A stretch of 22,448 bases of DNA from a virus: the IMG/VR virus record IMGVR_UViG_3300036841_000317, positions 1 through 22,448 of that record. The stretch is one strand, 5' to 3'. The notes beneath the pieces were generated by a model that was given only the letters and a program-made list of their open reading frames with translations, did not search any database and was not told the DNA's origin. The translations under genes and the position numbers were made by a program. This document shows, one piece after another, positions 13,981-20,813 of this stretch (the first letter of the stretch is position 1; the number at the start of each line of letters is the position of its first letter).

Positions 13981-14790
13981 ATGAACGATCAGCAATTTGC
14001 CGCGCTAATGCGCGCGCTCTCGCGCCGCGGAGGCGGTGGCGAGCACGTCGAACAGTCGTATCCGTATTACTCGCACGTGCGGTTTCAGTTCACGGCATCG
14101 GCCGCCGGCGGCCCGCCGGCAACCAACACGTACACGTATACCGCAGGCACGCAGGTGCAGGCCTTCAACTACTCGCAGAACCAGAGCCTTGTCGGCGCTG
14201 GCTTCCTCGCGGGCAACGCGACGGCCTTGGACACCAACCTCAACAAGCAAAGCGAGACCATCGGCGGCGAGACCGTGAAGATCTACGGCATCTCGTTCCT
14301 TCTCGACTCCGACGCGGACGCCGAGCTGACGCGCCTCGCCTTTGCGAACATCTCCGTGCGCATCGGCCTCAACGGCGATCAGAACGTCTACAACTTCGGG
14401 CCTCTCTCCATGATGCCCGGCGGTGGTGGACTCAACGGCATCGGTCGATCGGACACCGTCGAACCGGGGTTGCTCGATCGCTTCGCCATGGTGGGCGTTC
14501 TCTCCAACGGTCTGCCGGGCACGGCGAACTACTTCCGCTTGCCCACGCCGATCCTCTGGAAGCCGCCGGGCGGCCCGGATGCCTCGCTCACGATCACGTG
14601 TCGCTGCGAGCGTACGGTCTCGTTCACGTCGCTGAACCGCGTGGCTCAAGCGCCGGGCGCCAACACGTCGGGCGCGCAGGCCTTCACCGGCCCCGTCGCC
14701 TCGGGCACCACCAGCGTGCTCGGCACGTACACGGGCGGTTGGTTCCGTCTGCACTCCGTCACGCAGAGCAAGCGCAGCTCGAACTCGTAA
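13981..14790 (+). CDS. Major capsid protein candidate (beta-rich, 269 aa)
   Basis: ATG 13981 is preceded by a strong G-rich site and its own leader, and followed by a terminator-like hairpin, as expected for a highly expressed gene. After a short helix (DQQFAALMRALSRR) the rest is beta-rich and rich in Thr, Asn, Gly and aromatics, with no membrane span. Notable segments are YSHVRFQFTAS, ETVKIYGISFLLD, ANISVRIGLNGD, YFRLPTPILWKPPGG and ASLTITCRCERTVSF. Size and composition suit a jelly-roll capsid protein of a tailless virus, but I cannot tell single from double jelly roll by eye. The main alternative is another abundant shell protein, with the 151-aa or 378-aa product as the main unit. Confidence 0.62.
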   Translation: MNDQQFAALMRALSRRGGGGEHVEQSYPYYSHVRFQFTASAAGGPPATNTYTYTAGTQVQAFNYSQNQSLVGAGFLAGNATALDTNLNKQSETIGGETVKIYGISFLLDSDADAELTRLAFANISVRIGLNGDQNVYNFGPLSMMPGGGGLNGIGRSDTVEPGLLDRFAMVGVLSNGLPGTANYFRLPTPILWKPPGGPDASLTITCRCERTVSFTSLNRVAQAPGANTSGAQAFTGPVASGTTSVLGTYTGGWFRLHSVTQSKRSSNS

Positions 14791-14806
14791 CGAGCCTCGC
14801 ACCGGT

Positions 14807-14836
14807 GGGGGGCGCGTCGACGAGTGCGCGCCCCCC
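14807..14836 (+). terminator. Terminator-like hairpin after the capsid candidate
   Basis: GGGGGGCGCG at 14807-14816 pairs perfectly with 14827-14836 (10 bp, 10-base loop), followed by GTCGTTTCCCC. The T-tract is weak, so it may be a partial terminator or an mRNA-stabilising 3' end that sets a high capsid level while allowing read-through to the next gene. Confidence 0.55.
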
Positions 14837-14876
14837 GTCGTTTCCCCGATTGAGCTCGTTGGAGGGGCTATTCCCC

Positions 14877-15332
14877 ATGAATCCGACTCCCAATCAGATC
14901 GCGCAAAATCGTGGCGGCCGCACCGTCGAAGCGCTGCGCGTGACGCGCGTGGTGCACGTGCAAAATCTCGTCTCGATTCCGGCCAACACCACCAGCCCGA
15001 CCACGGGCTTTCCCGTGTATTGGCCATCCACCGGGACGGTGCTGTGGATCGTCGCCAGCGTCGCCGCGGCGTCGTCGGCCGATCAGTACTACGGCGGCAT
15101 CTCGTCGCTCGGCCTGCGGATCAACATCCTCGGCATGAGCGAATTTATCACTTCGGGGCAGGCGGCCGACTACGTGCAGTTTTCTTCGCTGATGCCATCG
15201 AGCGGCTTCCGCTTCCCCATCAACGTCAACGTCGTGCAAAACGACACGTGGACCATCTACGTCCGCAATCTCAACGGAGCGAACGCTTACACGCCAGACG
15301 TCGCCTTCGGGCTCTCCGAAGTCAACAGCTGA
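14877..15332 (+). CDS. Beta-rich structural protein, 151 aa (second capsid or vertex candidate)
   Basis: ATG 14877 has GGAGGGG at 14861-14867 with good spacing; the in-frame stretch upstream belongs to the antisense and shadow of the capsid gene. The protein is soluble, with alternating hydrophobic strands (VTRVVHVQNLVSIPA, GTVLWIVASVAAASS, LRINILGMSEFI, WTIYVRNLNG) typical of a single jelly-roll shell protein. Two neighbouring beta-rich proteins of different size recall viruses such as P23-77 with a small and a large capsid protein. It could also be a penton or decoration protein. Confidence 0.68.
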   Translation: MNPTPNQIAQNRGGRTVEALRVTRVVHVQNLVSIPANTTSPTTGFPVYWPSTGTVLWIVASVAAASSADQYYGGISSLGLRINILGMSEFITSGQAADYVQFSSLMPSSGFRFPINVNVVQNDTWTIYVRNLNGANAYTPDVAFGLSEVNS

Positions 15333-15343
15333 AGGGGGCGCCC

Positions 15344-16480
15344 ATGTCGCAACCGTACGATCCGGTCTTTCCGACGGGTCGCCCGCCGGGCGGCCCGCGG
15401 CCCGCGGACACCGCGGCACAGGAGCAGAAAAAGCGGCTTTTCTGGTCGCAGTCGCGAAGCTTCACCATCGCGCCAGGCGGCCCCGAAACTGCGATCATGA
15501 CGTTGCCCGCGTCGACGGCGATCGACGTGATGATTCAGTACCGGCAACCCGGCCAGAACCCCACGATCGTCAGCCCCGACGGCCGCGAGGTGTATAACCT
15601 CTATGCCCAGGAGCAGCTTTTTTCGCGCATTCTGGCGTCGTTCACGCCAGGCGGGCACGTGCCGGGCTTCGGAGGGGACAGCCTTCCGCCAGTCGGCCGC
15701 GTCTTTGCGGTGCGCGATTTCCCGGCCGACGGGTGGGACCTCAAGATCGACACCACCAACATGGTGGCCGACCCGGACGCGCCGCCGACGCTCATCATCG
15801 ACGTCACCTGTCAGGGGTGGGCACGCGAGCCGACGGGCATCGGCCCGCTCGAGCTCGAGACGCTCGCCGCGGCCGTCGAAAAAACCGATCGGCTGCTCAC
15901 GTTCGTGCCGACGGGAGGCCTGACCGACGTCGACGTTGGTACGCCGACCTTCGGGATCGTGCAGGTCTACAACCTCGTCGACCCGTGGACGCCTTCCAAT
16001 TCGGATCTTGCCGGCGCCGCCAACGTCATCATGTGCGGCGTCGACCCGGATACGTTCGACATCACCCCCATTTTCACGACGCCGAGCGGGGGGATCGCGA
16101 GCGACCCGACGCCCGAGACCACCAATTTCACGACGGCGCTCGCCGGCAGTCTGGTGGTCCGAGATCGCGGATGCATCATCATGGCCGCTTCGGGGCGCAT
16201 CGACTCGACGGCGACGACCGGCACCTACTACGTGCAGCTATGGAATCTCGACGCGGTGCCCGCCAACGGGACGGCGGTCACCACGGGCAACGGCGCGATC
16301 GCGGCGCCCATCAAGATCCAACACTCGAGCGGCGCAGACGACTATTTCGACTTCGAGCTGCCCGACGGCTACGACGCGGACACCGGTTTCACGATCACGC
16401 TCTCCAGCACGGAGTTCACGAAGAGCGCGAGCCCGGGAAACTTCATGTCCGCAACGGGCGCCTACAAAGACTTTGCTTGA
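15344..16480 (+). CDS. Large beta-rich structural protein, 378 aa
   Basis: ATG 15344 follows AAGGGGGCG; upstream in-frame codons are shadow. The Pro/Gly-rich N-terminus (1-25) leads to a first beta domain (about 33-175: SFTIAPGGPETAIMTLP, DLKIDTTNMVADPDAPPTL) and a second (about 195-378: TFGIVQVYNLVDPWTP, TYYVQLWNLDAVP, FTITLSSTEFTKS). A helical connector (LELETLAAAVEKTDRLL) joins them. The two-domain beta design suits a capsid, vertex or receptor-binding protein. It has no membrane span. Its position directly before the four paralogs suggests they assemble together. Confidence 0.72.
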   Translation: MSQPYDPVFPTGRPPGGPRPADTAAQEQKKRLFWSQSRSFTIAPGGPETAIMTLPASTAIDVMIQYRQPGQNPTIVSPDGREVYNLYAQEQLFSRILASFTPGGHVPGFGGDSLPPVGRVFAVRDFPADGWDLKIDTTNMVADPDAPPTLIIDVTCQGWAREPTGIGPLELETLAAAVEKTDRLLTFVPTGGLTDVDVGTPTFGIVQVYNLVDPWTPSNSDLAGAANVIMCGVDPDTFDITPIFTTPSGGIASDPTPETTNFTTALAGSLVVRDRGCIIMAASGRIDSTATTGTYYVQLWNLDAVPANGTAVTTGNGAIAAPIKIQHSSGADDYFDFELPDGYDADTGFTITLSSTEFTKSASPGNFMSATGAYKDFA

Positions 16481-16490
16481 GGGCCGCGCC

Positions 16491-16925
16491 GTGTTGAGCG
16501 TGCGCAAGAGCTACCGAACGACGCGCAGCGGCCAAAGCGGCGTGACGTTCACGGCTCCGATCGTGGTCGGGTCGGTGGGAGGAAGCGCGCTCCCCACCGA
16601 CCCGAATCCAAACACGACGCCGCCGGCGGGTGGTCGCATTCTTCGGTTCAATCGACAGCCGTGGACGCTGACAACGAGTGGGCTCGGCGTCGTCTACATC
16701 ACCATCGTTCCGGTCGCGCTCGCATCGATCACCATTCAGCCGTGGTTCTTCGACGCGACGCAAAATGTGTGGATTCAATTCGCGACGGCGACGACGTCGA
16801 CGCCGACCGCGGCGGGGGTCAACAACCTTCAATCGATCAACATCTTCGATTGGGGCGGGGCGCTCTTCTTTCCGCAGATCACGGCATGCACCGCCGTTGC
16901 CTGCATTCTCTATGGGTGGTTTTGA
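16491..16925 (+). CDS. Tandem paralog 1: small beta-rich structural protein
   Basis: GTG 16491 has GAGGG upstream. At 144 aa this is the first of four adjacent homologous genes. Family blocks seen here: VGSVGGSALPTDPNPNTTPP with AGGRIL, then IQPWFFDATQNVWIQ, then GGALFFPQITA. It is the most divergent at its ends, finishing in CILYGWF rather than the QA-x-x-YD ending of the others. Predicted all-beta and soluble. Probably a subunit of a spike, vertex or shell. Confidence 0.75.
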   Translation: MLSVRKSYRTTRSGQSGVTFTAPIVVGSVGGSALPTDPNPNTTPPAGGRILRFNRQPWTLTTSGLGVVYITIVPVALASITIQPWFFDATQNVWIQFATATTSTPTAAGVNNLQSINIFDWGGALFFPQITACTAVACILYGWF

Positions 16926-16926
16926 A

Positions 16927-17361
16927 ATGCTCGCCGTCACGCAAAGGACGACCTCGCTCTCGTCGCCGAAGCAGGCGACGACGTTCGGCTTTGCGATTTG
17001 GGTGGGGACAATCGGGGGCGCCGCTTTGTCTCCGGACCCCGACCCGAACACGACGCCGCCGGCTGGCGGTCGCATTCTCATCAACGGAGCGAAGCACGGT
17101 GGGTGCCTGACCGTCGGTCAAGGCTCGCTCCGCATCTACGGCGCGCCCGTCGCCGGCGGCACGTTCTCTTCGATCATTTGGACCTACGAGGACACGATCG
17201 CCCGGTGGGTTCCGTTTGTGCAAACGGTGACGGTCGTCGCAAACGGCGTCGCGCAAAACTTCAATTTCGGCACGGCTCTCGCTACGCGGATGAATCAGCA
17301 GACGTTCATGCAGCTAACTGCCGTGACCAACGTGCAGGCGATCGCGTACGATTTCTGTTGA
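16927..17361 (+). CDS. Tandem paralog 2: small beta-rich structural protein
   Basis: I chose ATG 16927, which gives an MLAV start like its siblings; ATG 16912 is possible. The product is 144 aa. The N-terminal block (WVGTIGGAALSPDPDPNTTP) is well kept, but the middle WFFD block is replaced by IIWTYEDTIARWVPF, and the end is LTAVTNVQAIAYDFC. The conserved N-terminus with a changed middle suggests a shared scaffold or contact surface and a divergent exposed part. Confidence 0.75.
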   Translation: MLAVTQRTTSLSSPKQATTFGFAIWVGTIGGAALSPDPDPNTTPPAGGRILINGAKHGGCLTVGQGSLRIYGAPVAGGTFSSIIWTYEDTIARWVPFVQTVTVVANGVAQNFNFGTALATRMNQQTFMQLTAVTNVQAIAYDFC

Positions 17362-17371
17362 AGGGGGGAGC

Positions 17372-17800
17372 ATGCTTCGCGTCCAGCAATCGGTCATTCA
17401 GTCGCCGGCGCACGACAACGACACTTTCGCGCTCGCCGTGTGGGTTGGGACGATCGGAGGCGCGGTGCTCCCGACCGACCCCAATCCGAATACGACGCCG
17501 CCGGCGGGCGGTCGCATCCTCACCATGCAGCCGCGCACGGGGACGCTCATCATCAGCGGGAGCGCACAGCTTCGCGTCGTCGCCGGCGTCGTCGCGGCGA
17601 GCTCGTTCACGTTTCAGCCGTGGTTCTTCGACCCAACCCCGAATCTGTGGGTTCAGTACGGCGCGCCAACGACGCTCACGCCGACCGGCGCCGCGTCGAA
17701 CGCGATCGGCTTCAACACCGGCAACATGGCGGGGGCGCTCTTCTTCATCCAGCTCACCGCGGTCGTTCTCGTTCAGGCTGTTGGATACGACTACCAATGA
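17372..17800 (+). CDS. Tandem paralog 3: small beta-rich structural protein
   Basis: ATG 17372 follows AAGGGGGGA. The product is 142 aa with all three family blocks: WVGTIGGAVLPTDPNPNTTP, FQPWFFDPTPNLWVQY and GALFFIQLTAVVLVQAVGYD. It is the cleanest representative of the family. Its stop overlaps the start of paralog 4 (ATGA), so the two are translationally coupled. Confidence 0.78.
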   Translation: MLRVQQSVIQSPAHDNDTFALAVWVGTIGGAVLPTDPNPNTTPPAGGRILTMQPRTGTLIISGSAQLRVVAGVVAASSFTFQPWFFDPTPNLWVQYGAPTTLTPTGAASNAIGFNTGNMAGALFFIQLTAVVLVQAVGYDYQ

Positions 17801-18255
17801 GCCTTCGTGTCTGGTCGTCCGTCGTCAACCAGGTACGCGCTCCCGCGTCGCCGGCGTTCGGCCTCGCCATTTGGGTCGGGTCGATCGGCGGCGCAGCATT
17901 GCCCACCGACCCCGATCCCAACGTGACGCCGCCCTCTGCGGGCCGCATCGTGCGCGTGCAGGCGAAGCGGGGCGGCGCGTTTGTTCTCGGCCGCACGAAT
18001 CAAACGGCGCTGGTCAACGTGACGATCGTTTTTGGTGTCGTCGCGGCGAGCTCGATCACCGTTCAGCTTTGGTTCTTCGACGCGACCCAGGCGAAGTGGG
18101 TGCCCATGGGCATCCCTGCGACGCGCACGCCGACTGGCGCAGCCACCAACCTGTTCGGGGCAGTGACTGAAACGTGGTTCCCGGTGGGCGCGCAATTTTT
18201 CCCGCAAATCACGGCTAACGTGAACACGCAGGCTATGGCCTACGATGCGACGTGA
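17797..18255 (+). CDS. Tandem paralog 4: small beta-rich structural protein
   Basis: ATG 17797 overlaps the previous stop; upstream in-frame codons are shadow. The product is 152 aa: WVGSIGGAALPTDPDPNVTP, VQLWFFDATQAKWVPMG and GAQFFPQITANVNTQAMAYD. A short insertion (about residues 60-75, FVLGRTNQTALVNVT) makes it longest. Four different copies in a row imply different positions in one particle, or a pool for receptor or antigen variation. Confidence 0.78.
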   Translation: MSLRVWSSVVNQVRAPASPAFGLAIWVGSIGGAALPTDPDPNVTPPSAGRIVRVQAKRGGAFVLGRTNQTALVNVTIVFGVVAASSITVQLWFFDATQAKWVPMGIPATRTPTGAATNLFGAVTETWFPVGAQFFPQITANVNTQAMAYDAT

Positions 18256-18269
18256 GAGGAGAGACCGCG

Positions 18270-18608
18270 ATGGGAGAGAACGAAGAGACCAAGCCCGCAG
18301 CGCCGGCCGCGGCCGCCGAGCTCGAGCCAGCCGAGCCACCGAAGCCCGAGCCTCTGAAGGCGCCGGCGCCGGTGATGACGACCCCGTTCGATACGACCGA
18401 CGCCGATGGCAAGCCGCGCACGGTTCAATACGTCGAGCTTCGCTCGGCGGATGGGCTCGGGCGCGTTCACAACGTGCTCGTCGAAGACTGGAAGCGGTGG
18501 GGCGAGCCGCAATCGATCGAGGAGCTCAACGCCGGCGCCAAGGAGCGCGCGGCCGCCGTCGCGGTACCGCCGTTCATTCCGCCGCCGGTTGAGCCCGAGG
18601 ACGGCTAG
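18270..18608 (+). CDS. Pro/Ala/Glu-rich small protein, 112 aa
   Basis: ATG 18270 is placed by AGAGGAGA at 18255-18262, 8 bases upstream; GTG 18252 is less likely. Residues 1-45 are a low-complexity Glu/Pro/Ala/Lys stretch. Residues about 45-85 form a small domain with TVQYVELRSADGLGRVHNV, then VEDWKRWGEPQSIEEL. The C-terminus is Pro-rich (FIPPPVEPEDG). The form recalls small phage head-completion or adaptor proteins, but I do not recognise a family. Confidence 0.72.
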   Translation: MGENEETKPAAPAAAAELEPAEPPKPEPLKAPAPVMTTPFDTTDADGKPRTVQYVELRSADGLGRVHNVLVEDWKRWGEPQSIEELNAGAKERAAAVAVPPFIPPPVEPEDG

Positions 18609-18611
18609 GCC

Positions 18612-19034
18612 GTGCCGAGGGGGGGAAGGGCGCGGAGGACGTCGTCGATCGGGATCGCCCCGTCGCGCACGTTGCCGAGCAGCCGCAGCCGCGGCGGGGT
18701 GTATGGCTTTTTTGCCGCGGTGGTCTCGGCGGTGGTGGTGTTCTGCGGGGCGGTCTCGTTCGGCATCGCGGTGGGCGCCATCCTACCAGGTTGCCCGATT
18801 CCGCCCGCCCAAAGCCCGCAGGAGACCATTTGTCGGGCGAAGGGGCGCGCGATCATCTTCGAGGCGCCGACGTGCCACGAGGCGGTTACCGCGCTGGAGT
18901 GGCTGGTTTTGACCGACCCCGATTGCAAGGCGGCCGGTCTCGAGGGCGGTGTGGTCACGTTTGACGACTGCCCCGACGGGGGGGGTGGAGATGGACACGC
19001 GTTCGATTTTGAAGGGGCTGGACCTGATCGTTGA
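18612..19034 (+). CDS. Membrane-anchored or lipoprotein-like Cys-rich protein
   Basis: GTG 18612 has GAGGA upstream, but the first 29 residues are Arg/Ser/Pro-rich. GTG 18699 would give a tighter 111-aa protein with MYGFFAAVVSAVVVFCG at its N-terminus. A hydrophobic span is followed by a lipobox-like LPGC, then a Cys-containing domain (ETICRAKGRAII, PTCHEAVTALEWL, TDPDC). A small lipoprotein next to the lysozyme could be an outer-membrane spanin or entry factor. The antisense strand also has an open frame with equal third-base GC (see findings), so the assignment is not fully safe. Confidence 0.5.
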   Translation: MPRGGRARRTSSIGIAPSRTLPSSRSRGGVYGFFAAVVSAVVVFCGAVSFGIAVGAILPGCPIPPAQSPQETICRAKGRAIIFEAPTCHEAVTALEWLVLTDPDCKAAGLEGGVVTFDDCPDGGGGDGHAFDFEGAGPDR

Positions 19035-19212
19035 CGTCCTGGCGATCGTCAACCCGGAGGTCGGCGAGCTCGCGAGAGAGGGCGTGCTTTTTGCGAAGGA
19101 GCTCGTGGAGCAGGGCGCCGAAGATCCCGTAACTCAAATGCGAAACCTGCGCGCCCGTGTGCGCGACGACTGGAGACAAGCGCTCGCGGAGCGATTCAAC
19201 CCGGGGGGGTGA
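18991..19212 (+). CDS. Small helical protein next to the lysozyme, 73 aa
   Basis: ATG 18991 lies right after a G-rich stretch and overlaps the end of the preceding gene by 44 bases. Helices are RSILKGLDLIVDVLAIV, a VGELAREGVLFAKELVEQ stretch and a basic C-terminal helix. The first helix is amphipathic to hydrophobic (DLIVDVLAIV), too short for a sure membrane span. It overlaps the lysozyme start (GTGA). It could be a lysis regulator or antiholin-like protein by position only. Confidence 0.7.
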   Translation: MDTRSILKGLDLIVDVLAIVNPEVGELAREGVLFAKELVEQGAEDPVTQMRNLRARVRDDWRQALAERFNPGG

Positions 19213-19724
19213 CCGTGGAAGAGACAGAATGGGAAGCAAAGACGCGCGCGCTCATCACCGTCAACGAGCAGCGCCGGCGACGGCGCTATTTCGATTCGCT
19301 CGGCAACCCGTCGGTGGGGATTGGGTTCAACCTCGAGCGTTCCGACGCGATCGCCATGCTGACCAAGGTCGGCGCCGATTGGAAGAGCGTCCTGGACGGG
19401 ACAGGCGAGCTCACCGATCCGCAAGTCGATCGGCTCTTCGATTTGTGTTTCGAGGAAACGATCCCCTTTGCGAAGAAGGTTTTTCCCAACTGGGAAATGC
19501 TGCTTCTCGAGGTGTGGTCGGTGCTCGTCGATATGTGCTTTCAGATGCGCGCTCGGGTGTACGGCTTCAAGCACATGCGCGAGGCGATCGCGCGGCTCGA
19601 CTACCAGGCCGCAATGACCGAAATGCGCAACTCACTCTACGCGAAGCAGTGCCCGGGGCGCGTCGCGCGAAACTGCGCCTTCATCGAAGCAGCCTTGCCG
19701 GTGTCGCGCGAAGGGAGTGTGTGA
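19209..19724 (+). CDS. T4-type lysozyme (endolysin, GH24-like muramidase)
   Basis: The product is 171 aa from GTG 19209 (GTGA overlap). The N-terminal motif fits T4 lysozyme: Glu20, Asp29 and Ser35 in ITVNEQRRRRRYFDSLG and NPSVGIGFNLERSDA have the same spacing (9 and 6) as Glu11, Asp20 and Thr26 of T4, with the Thr replaced by Ser. The helical second lobe follows (LFDLCFEETIPFAKKVFP, LLLEVWSVLVDMCFQM). It should hydrolyse the MurNAc-GlcNAc bond for host lysis. There is no signal peptide, so it needs a holin; the membrane protein just downstream is the obvious partner. Confidence 0.9.
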   Translation: MTVEETEWEAKTRALITVNEQRRRRRYFDSLGNPSVGIGFNLERSDAIAMLTKVGADWKSVLDGTGELTDPQVDRLFDLCFEETIPFAKKVFPNWEMLLLEVWSVLVDMCFQMRARVYGFKHMREAIARLDYQAAMTEMRNSLYAKQCPGRVARNCAFIEAALPVSREGSV

Positions 19725-19725
19725 A

Positions 19726-20115
19726 ATGGATCTCGTCTTTAAGCCGATCGATCTGACGCAGGTCATGCTCGCAGCCGTGACCGTGCTCGGCGGGGGCTTC
19801 TTCGCTTGGCTCAACGGCAAAAAGGTGGCGAGCGTCGACGCGGCGGAGAAGCGCATCAGCGAACACGCCGAGCTCGCGCAGACGTCGGCCGCCGTCGCCG
19901 CGAAGCATGCCGACGTCGCCGGGCAAGTCGTGCAGAGCCTTCGCGCGCCGGCGATGCCGCCGGGGATGCAAGCCGTTCTCGAGAGCTACCAGGGCAAGAA
20001 CGTGCAGAGCTTGCCGCCCGAGGTACTCGAGAGCGAGCCGCCGGCGAGCTCGGGCCCGACGAGCATGCGCATTCCCGCCAATCGACCCACGCCGAAGGAC
20101 CGCGGCACGCGCTGA
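19726..20115 (+). CDS. Holin- or spanin-like single-span protein
   Basis: ATG 19726 has AAGGGAG about 8 bases upstream and starts 2 bases after the lysozyme stop. The product is 129 aa. One hydrophobic span lies at about 12-30 (QVMLAAVTVLGGGFFAWLN), followed by a long Ala-rich helix (SVDAAEKRISEHAELAQTSA) and a Pro/Ser-rich tail. A single N-terminal span plus a periplasmic helix fits an inner-membrane spanin; a one-span holin also fits. It is the last gene of the late operon before an inverted-repeat-rich gap. Confidence 0.68.
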   Translation: MDLVFKPIDLTQVMLAAVTVLGGGFFAWLNGKKVASVDAAEKRISEHAELAQTSAAVAAKHADVAGQVVQSLRAPAMPPGMQAVLESYQGKNVQSLPPEVLESEPPASSGPTSMRIPANRPTPKDRGTR

Positions 20116-20121
20116 CAAAGT

Positions 20122-20213
20122 GCGCCGCGGCCGCGCTGCCGACGACCTCGCGTAACCGCCGGGGGACGCCTGGACGCGACCAATCGCCCCGCAGTTCAAC
20201 GCGGCCGCGGCGC
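20122..20213. repeat. 14-bp inverted repeat with a 64-base spacer
   Basis: GCGCCGCGGCCGCG at 20122-20135 is exactly complementary to 20200-20213. It begins 7 bases after the holin/spanin-like gene. It could close a large stem-loop in the 3' end of the late mRNA or be a protein-binding site pair. Confidence 0.65.
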
Positions 20214-20240
20214 GGTTGGAGTATGCCGCGCATCAGAGCA

Positions 20241-20289
20241 GGGCGGCGGCCGGCTCGAAGGCTGGCGCTCCCCGAACCGGCCGCCGCCC
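20241..20289 (+). terminator. 13-bp GC-rich hairpin, probable end of the late operon
   Basis: GGGCGGCGGCCGG pairs perfectly with 20277-20289 around a 23-base loop. It is very stable but lacks a T-tract afterwards, so Rho-independent termination is not certain. A stability or processing element is the alternative. Confidence 0.5.
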
Positions 20290-20423
20290 CTTGCCACGTA
20301 CTTGGGAGCGCGTGGGTTCCGCTCTTTAGCGTCGGGGCCTGGTACACGATTGTCTACGTAGGGGGTTGTGGGGTGGACTCTCCGCGCGGTTTCAGGCTTC
20401 ATTGCAGCCTGGGGAGCGTGGGG

Positions 20424-20813
20424 ATGGCGGAGCCGATCGAGCTCGAGCCGTGCAGATGTGGGGGGGATCGCATTCACCAGCGAAAGGTGGGCGCCGAGCT
20501 CTCGCTTTGCGGCCGCGCCACCGCGCCGGCGCCCGCCTCCAATCCGAGCCAGGGCCTCGCGTGCTTCGACTGCGCGAAGAAGCGCCGCGCGCTGCTCGCC
20601 ACCGCGGCCGCGGCGCCGGGGCCGGCGCCGACCTACGCCGCATGCATGGCGCGCGGCGCCGGCAAAGACGTGCACCTGGTGCAGGAAATGAACTCGCCGA
20701 CCTGGGTGGCCGAGAAGACGGTGTGCGGCCGCACCGTCGACGCGCTCATCGCCGGCGCCAAGAAAGCGGACGTCACGTGTCGGCGCTGCGCGTCGGTGTT
20801 CGAGGGAACGTGA
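20424..20813 (+). CDS. Putative multi-zinc protein, 129 aa
   Basis: ATG 20424 has GGGGAG about 7 bases upstream; the long upstream open frame is shadow. Cys occur as Cys10/Cys12, Cys29, Cys47/Cys50 (CFDC), Cys101 and Cys119/Cys122 (CRRC), so two zinc sites are likely. The C-terminal KTVCGR and VTCRRC pattern is like small zinc-ribbon proteins of phages. The middle is Ala/Pro-rich. Probably a cytoplasmic regulatory or nucleic-acid-binding protein; the partner is unknown. It overlaps the next gene (GTGA). Confidence 0.75.
   Translation: MAEPIELEPCRCGGDRIHQRKVGAELSLCGRATAPAPASNPSQGLACFDCAKKRRALLATAAAAPGPAPTYAACMARGAGKDVHLVQEMNSPTWVAEKTVCGRTVDALIAGAKKADVTCRRCASVFEGT

Larger units (their letters stand above)
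16491..18255 (+). repeat. Array of four diverged tandem gene copies
   Basis: The block ACGACGCCGCCGGC, coding Thr-Thr-Pro-Pro-Ala, and its flanks recur near 16615, 17050 and 17491, with a diverged form near 17921. The spacing is about 430-440 bases, one gene length. DNA similarity is patchy while protein blocks are clear, so these are old duplications kept by selection. Confidence 0.8.
20116..20423. other. 308-bp gap with nested long inverted repeats
   Basis: I find no convincing gene here. It holds a 14-bp perfect inverted repeat (20122-20135/20200-20213) and a 13-bp one (20241-20253/20277-20289). Behind them, TTGGGA and TTTAGC 17 bases apart (about 20304-20332) could be a weak promoter for the genes at 20424-21061. 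The place fits the end of the late operon. Confidence 0.6.

Noticed and set aside
13917-14876. Long in-frame extension before the 151-aa structural protein
   Set aside because: The peptide is Arg/His/Gly-rich shadow of the capsid gene. A good ribosome site supports ATG 14877.
20366-20809. Long plus-strand frame extending upstream of the 83-aa gene
   Set aside because: It overlaps the 129-aa zinc-type gene and has the Arg/His-rich composition of an out-of-frame reading. GTG 20810 with its stop overlap is preferred.
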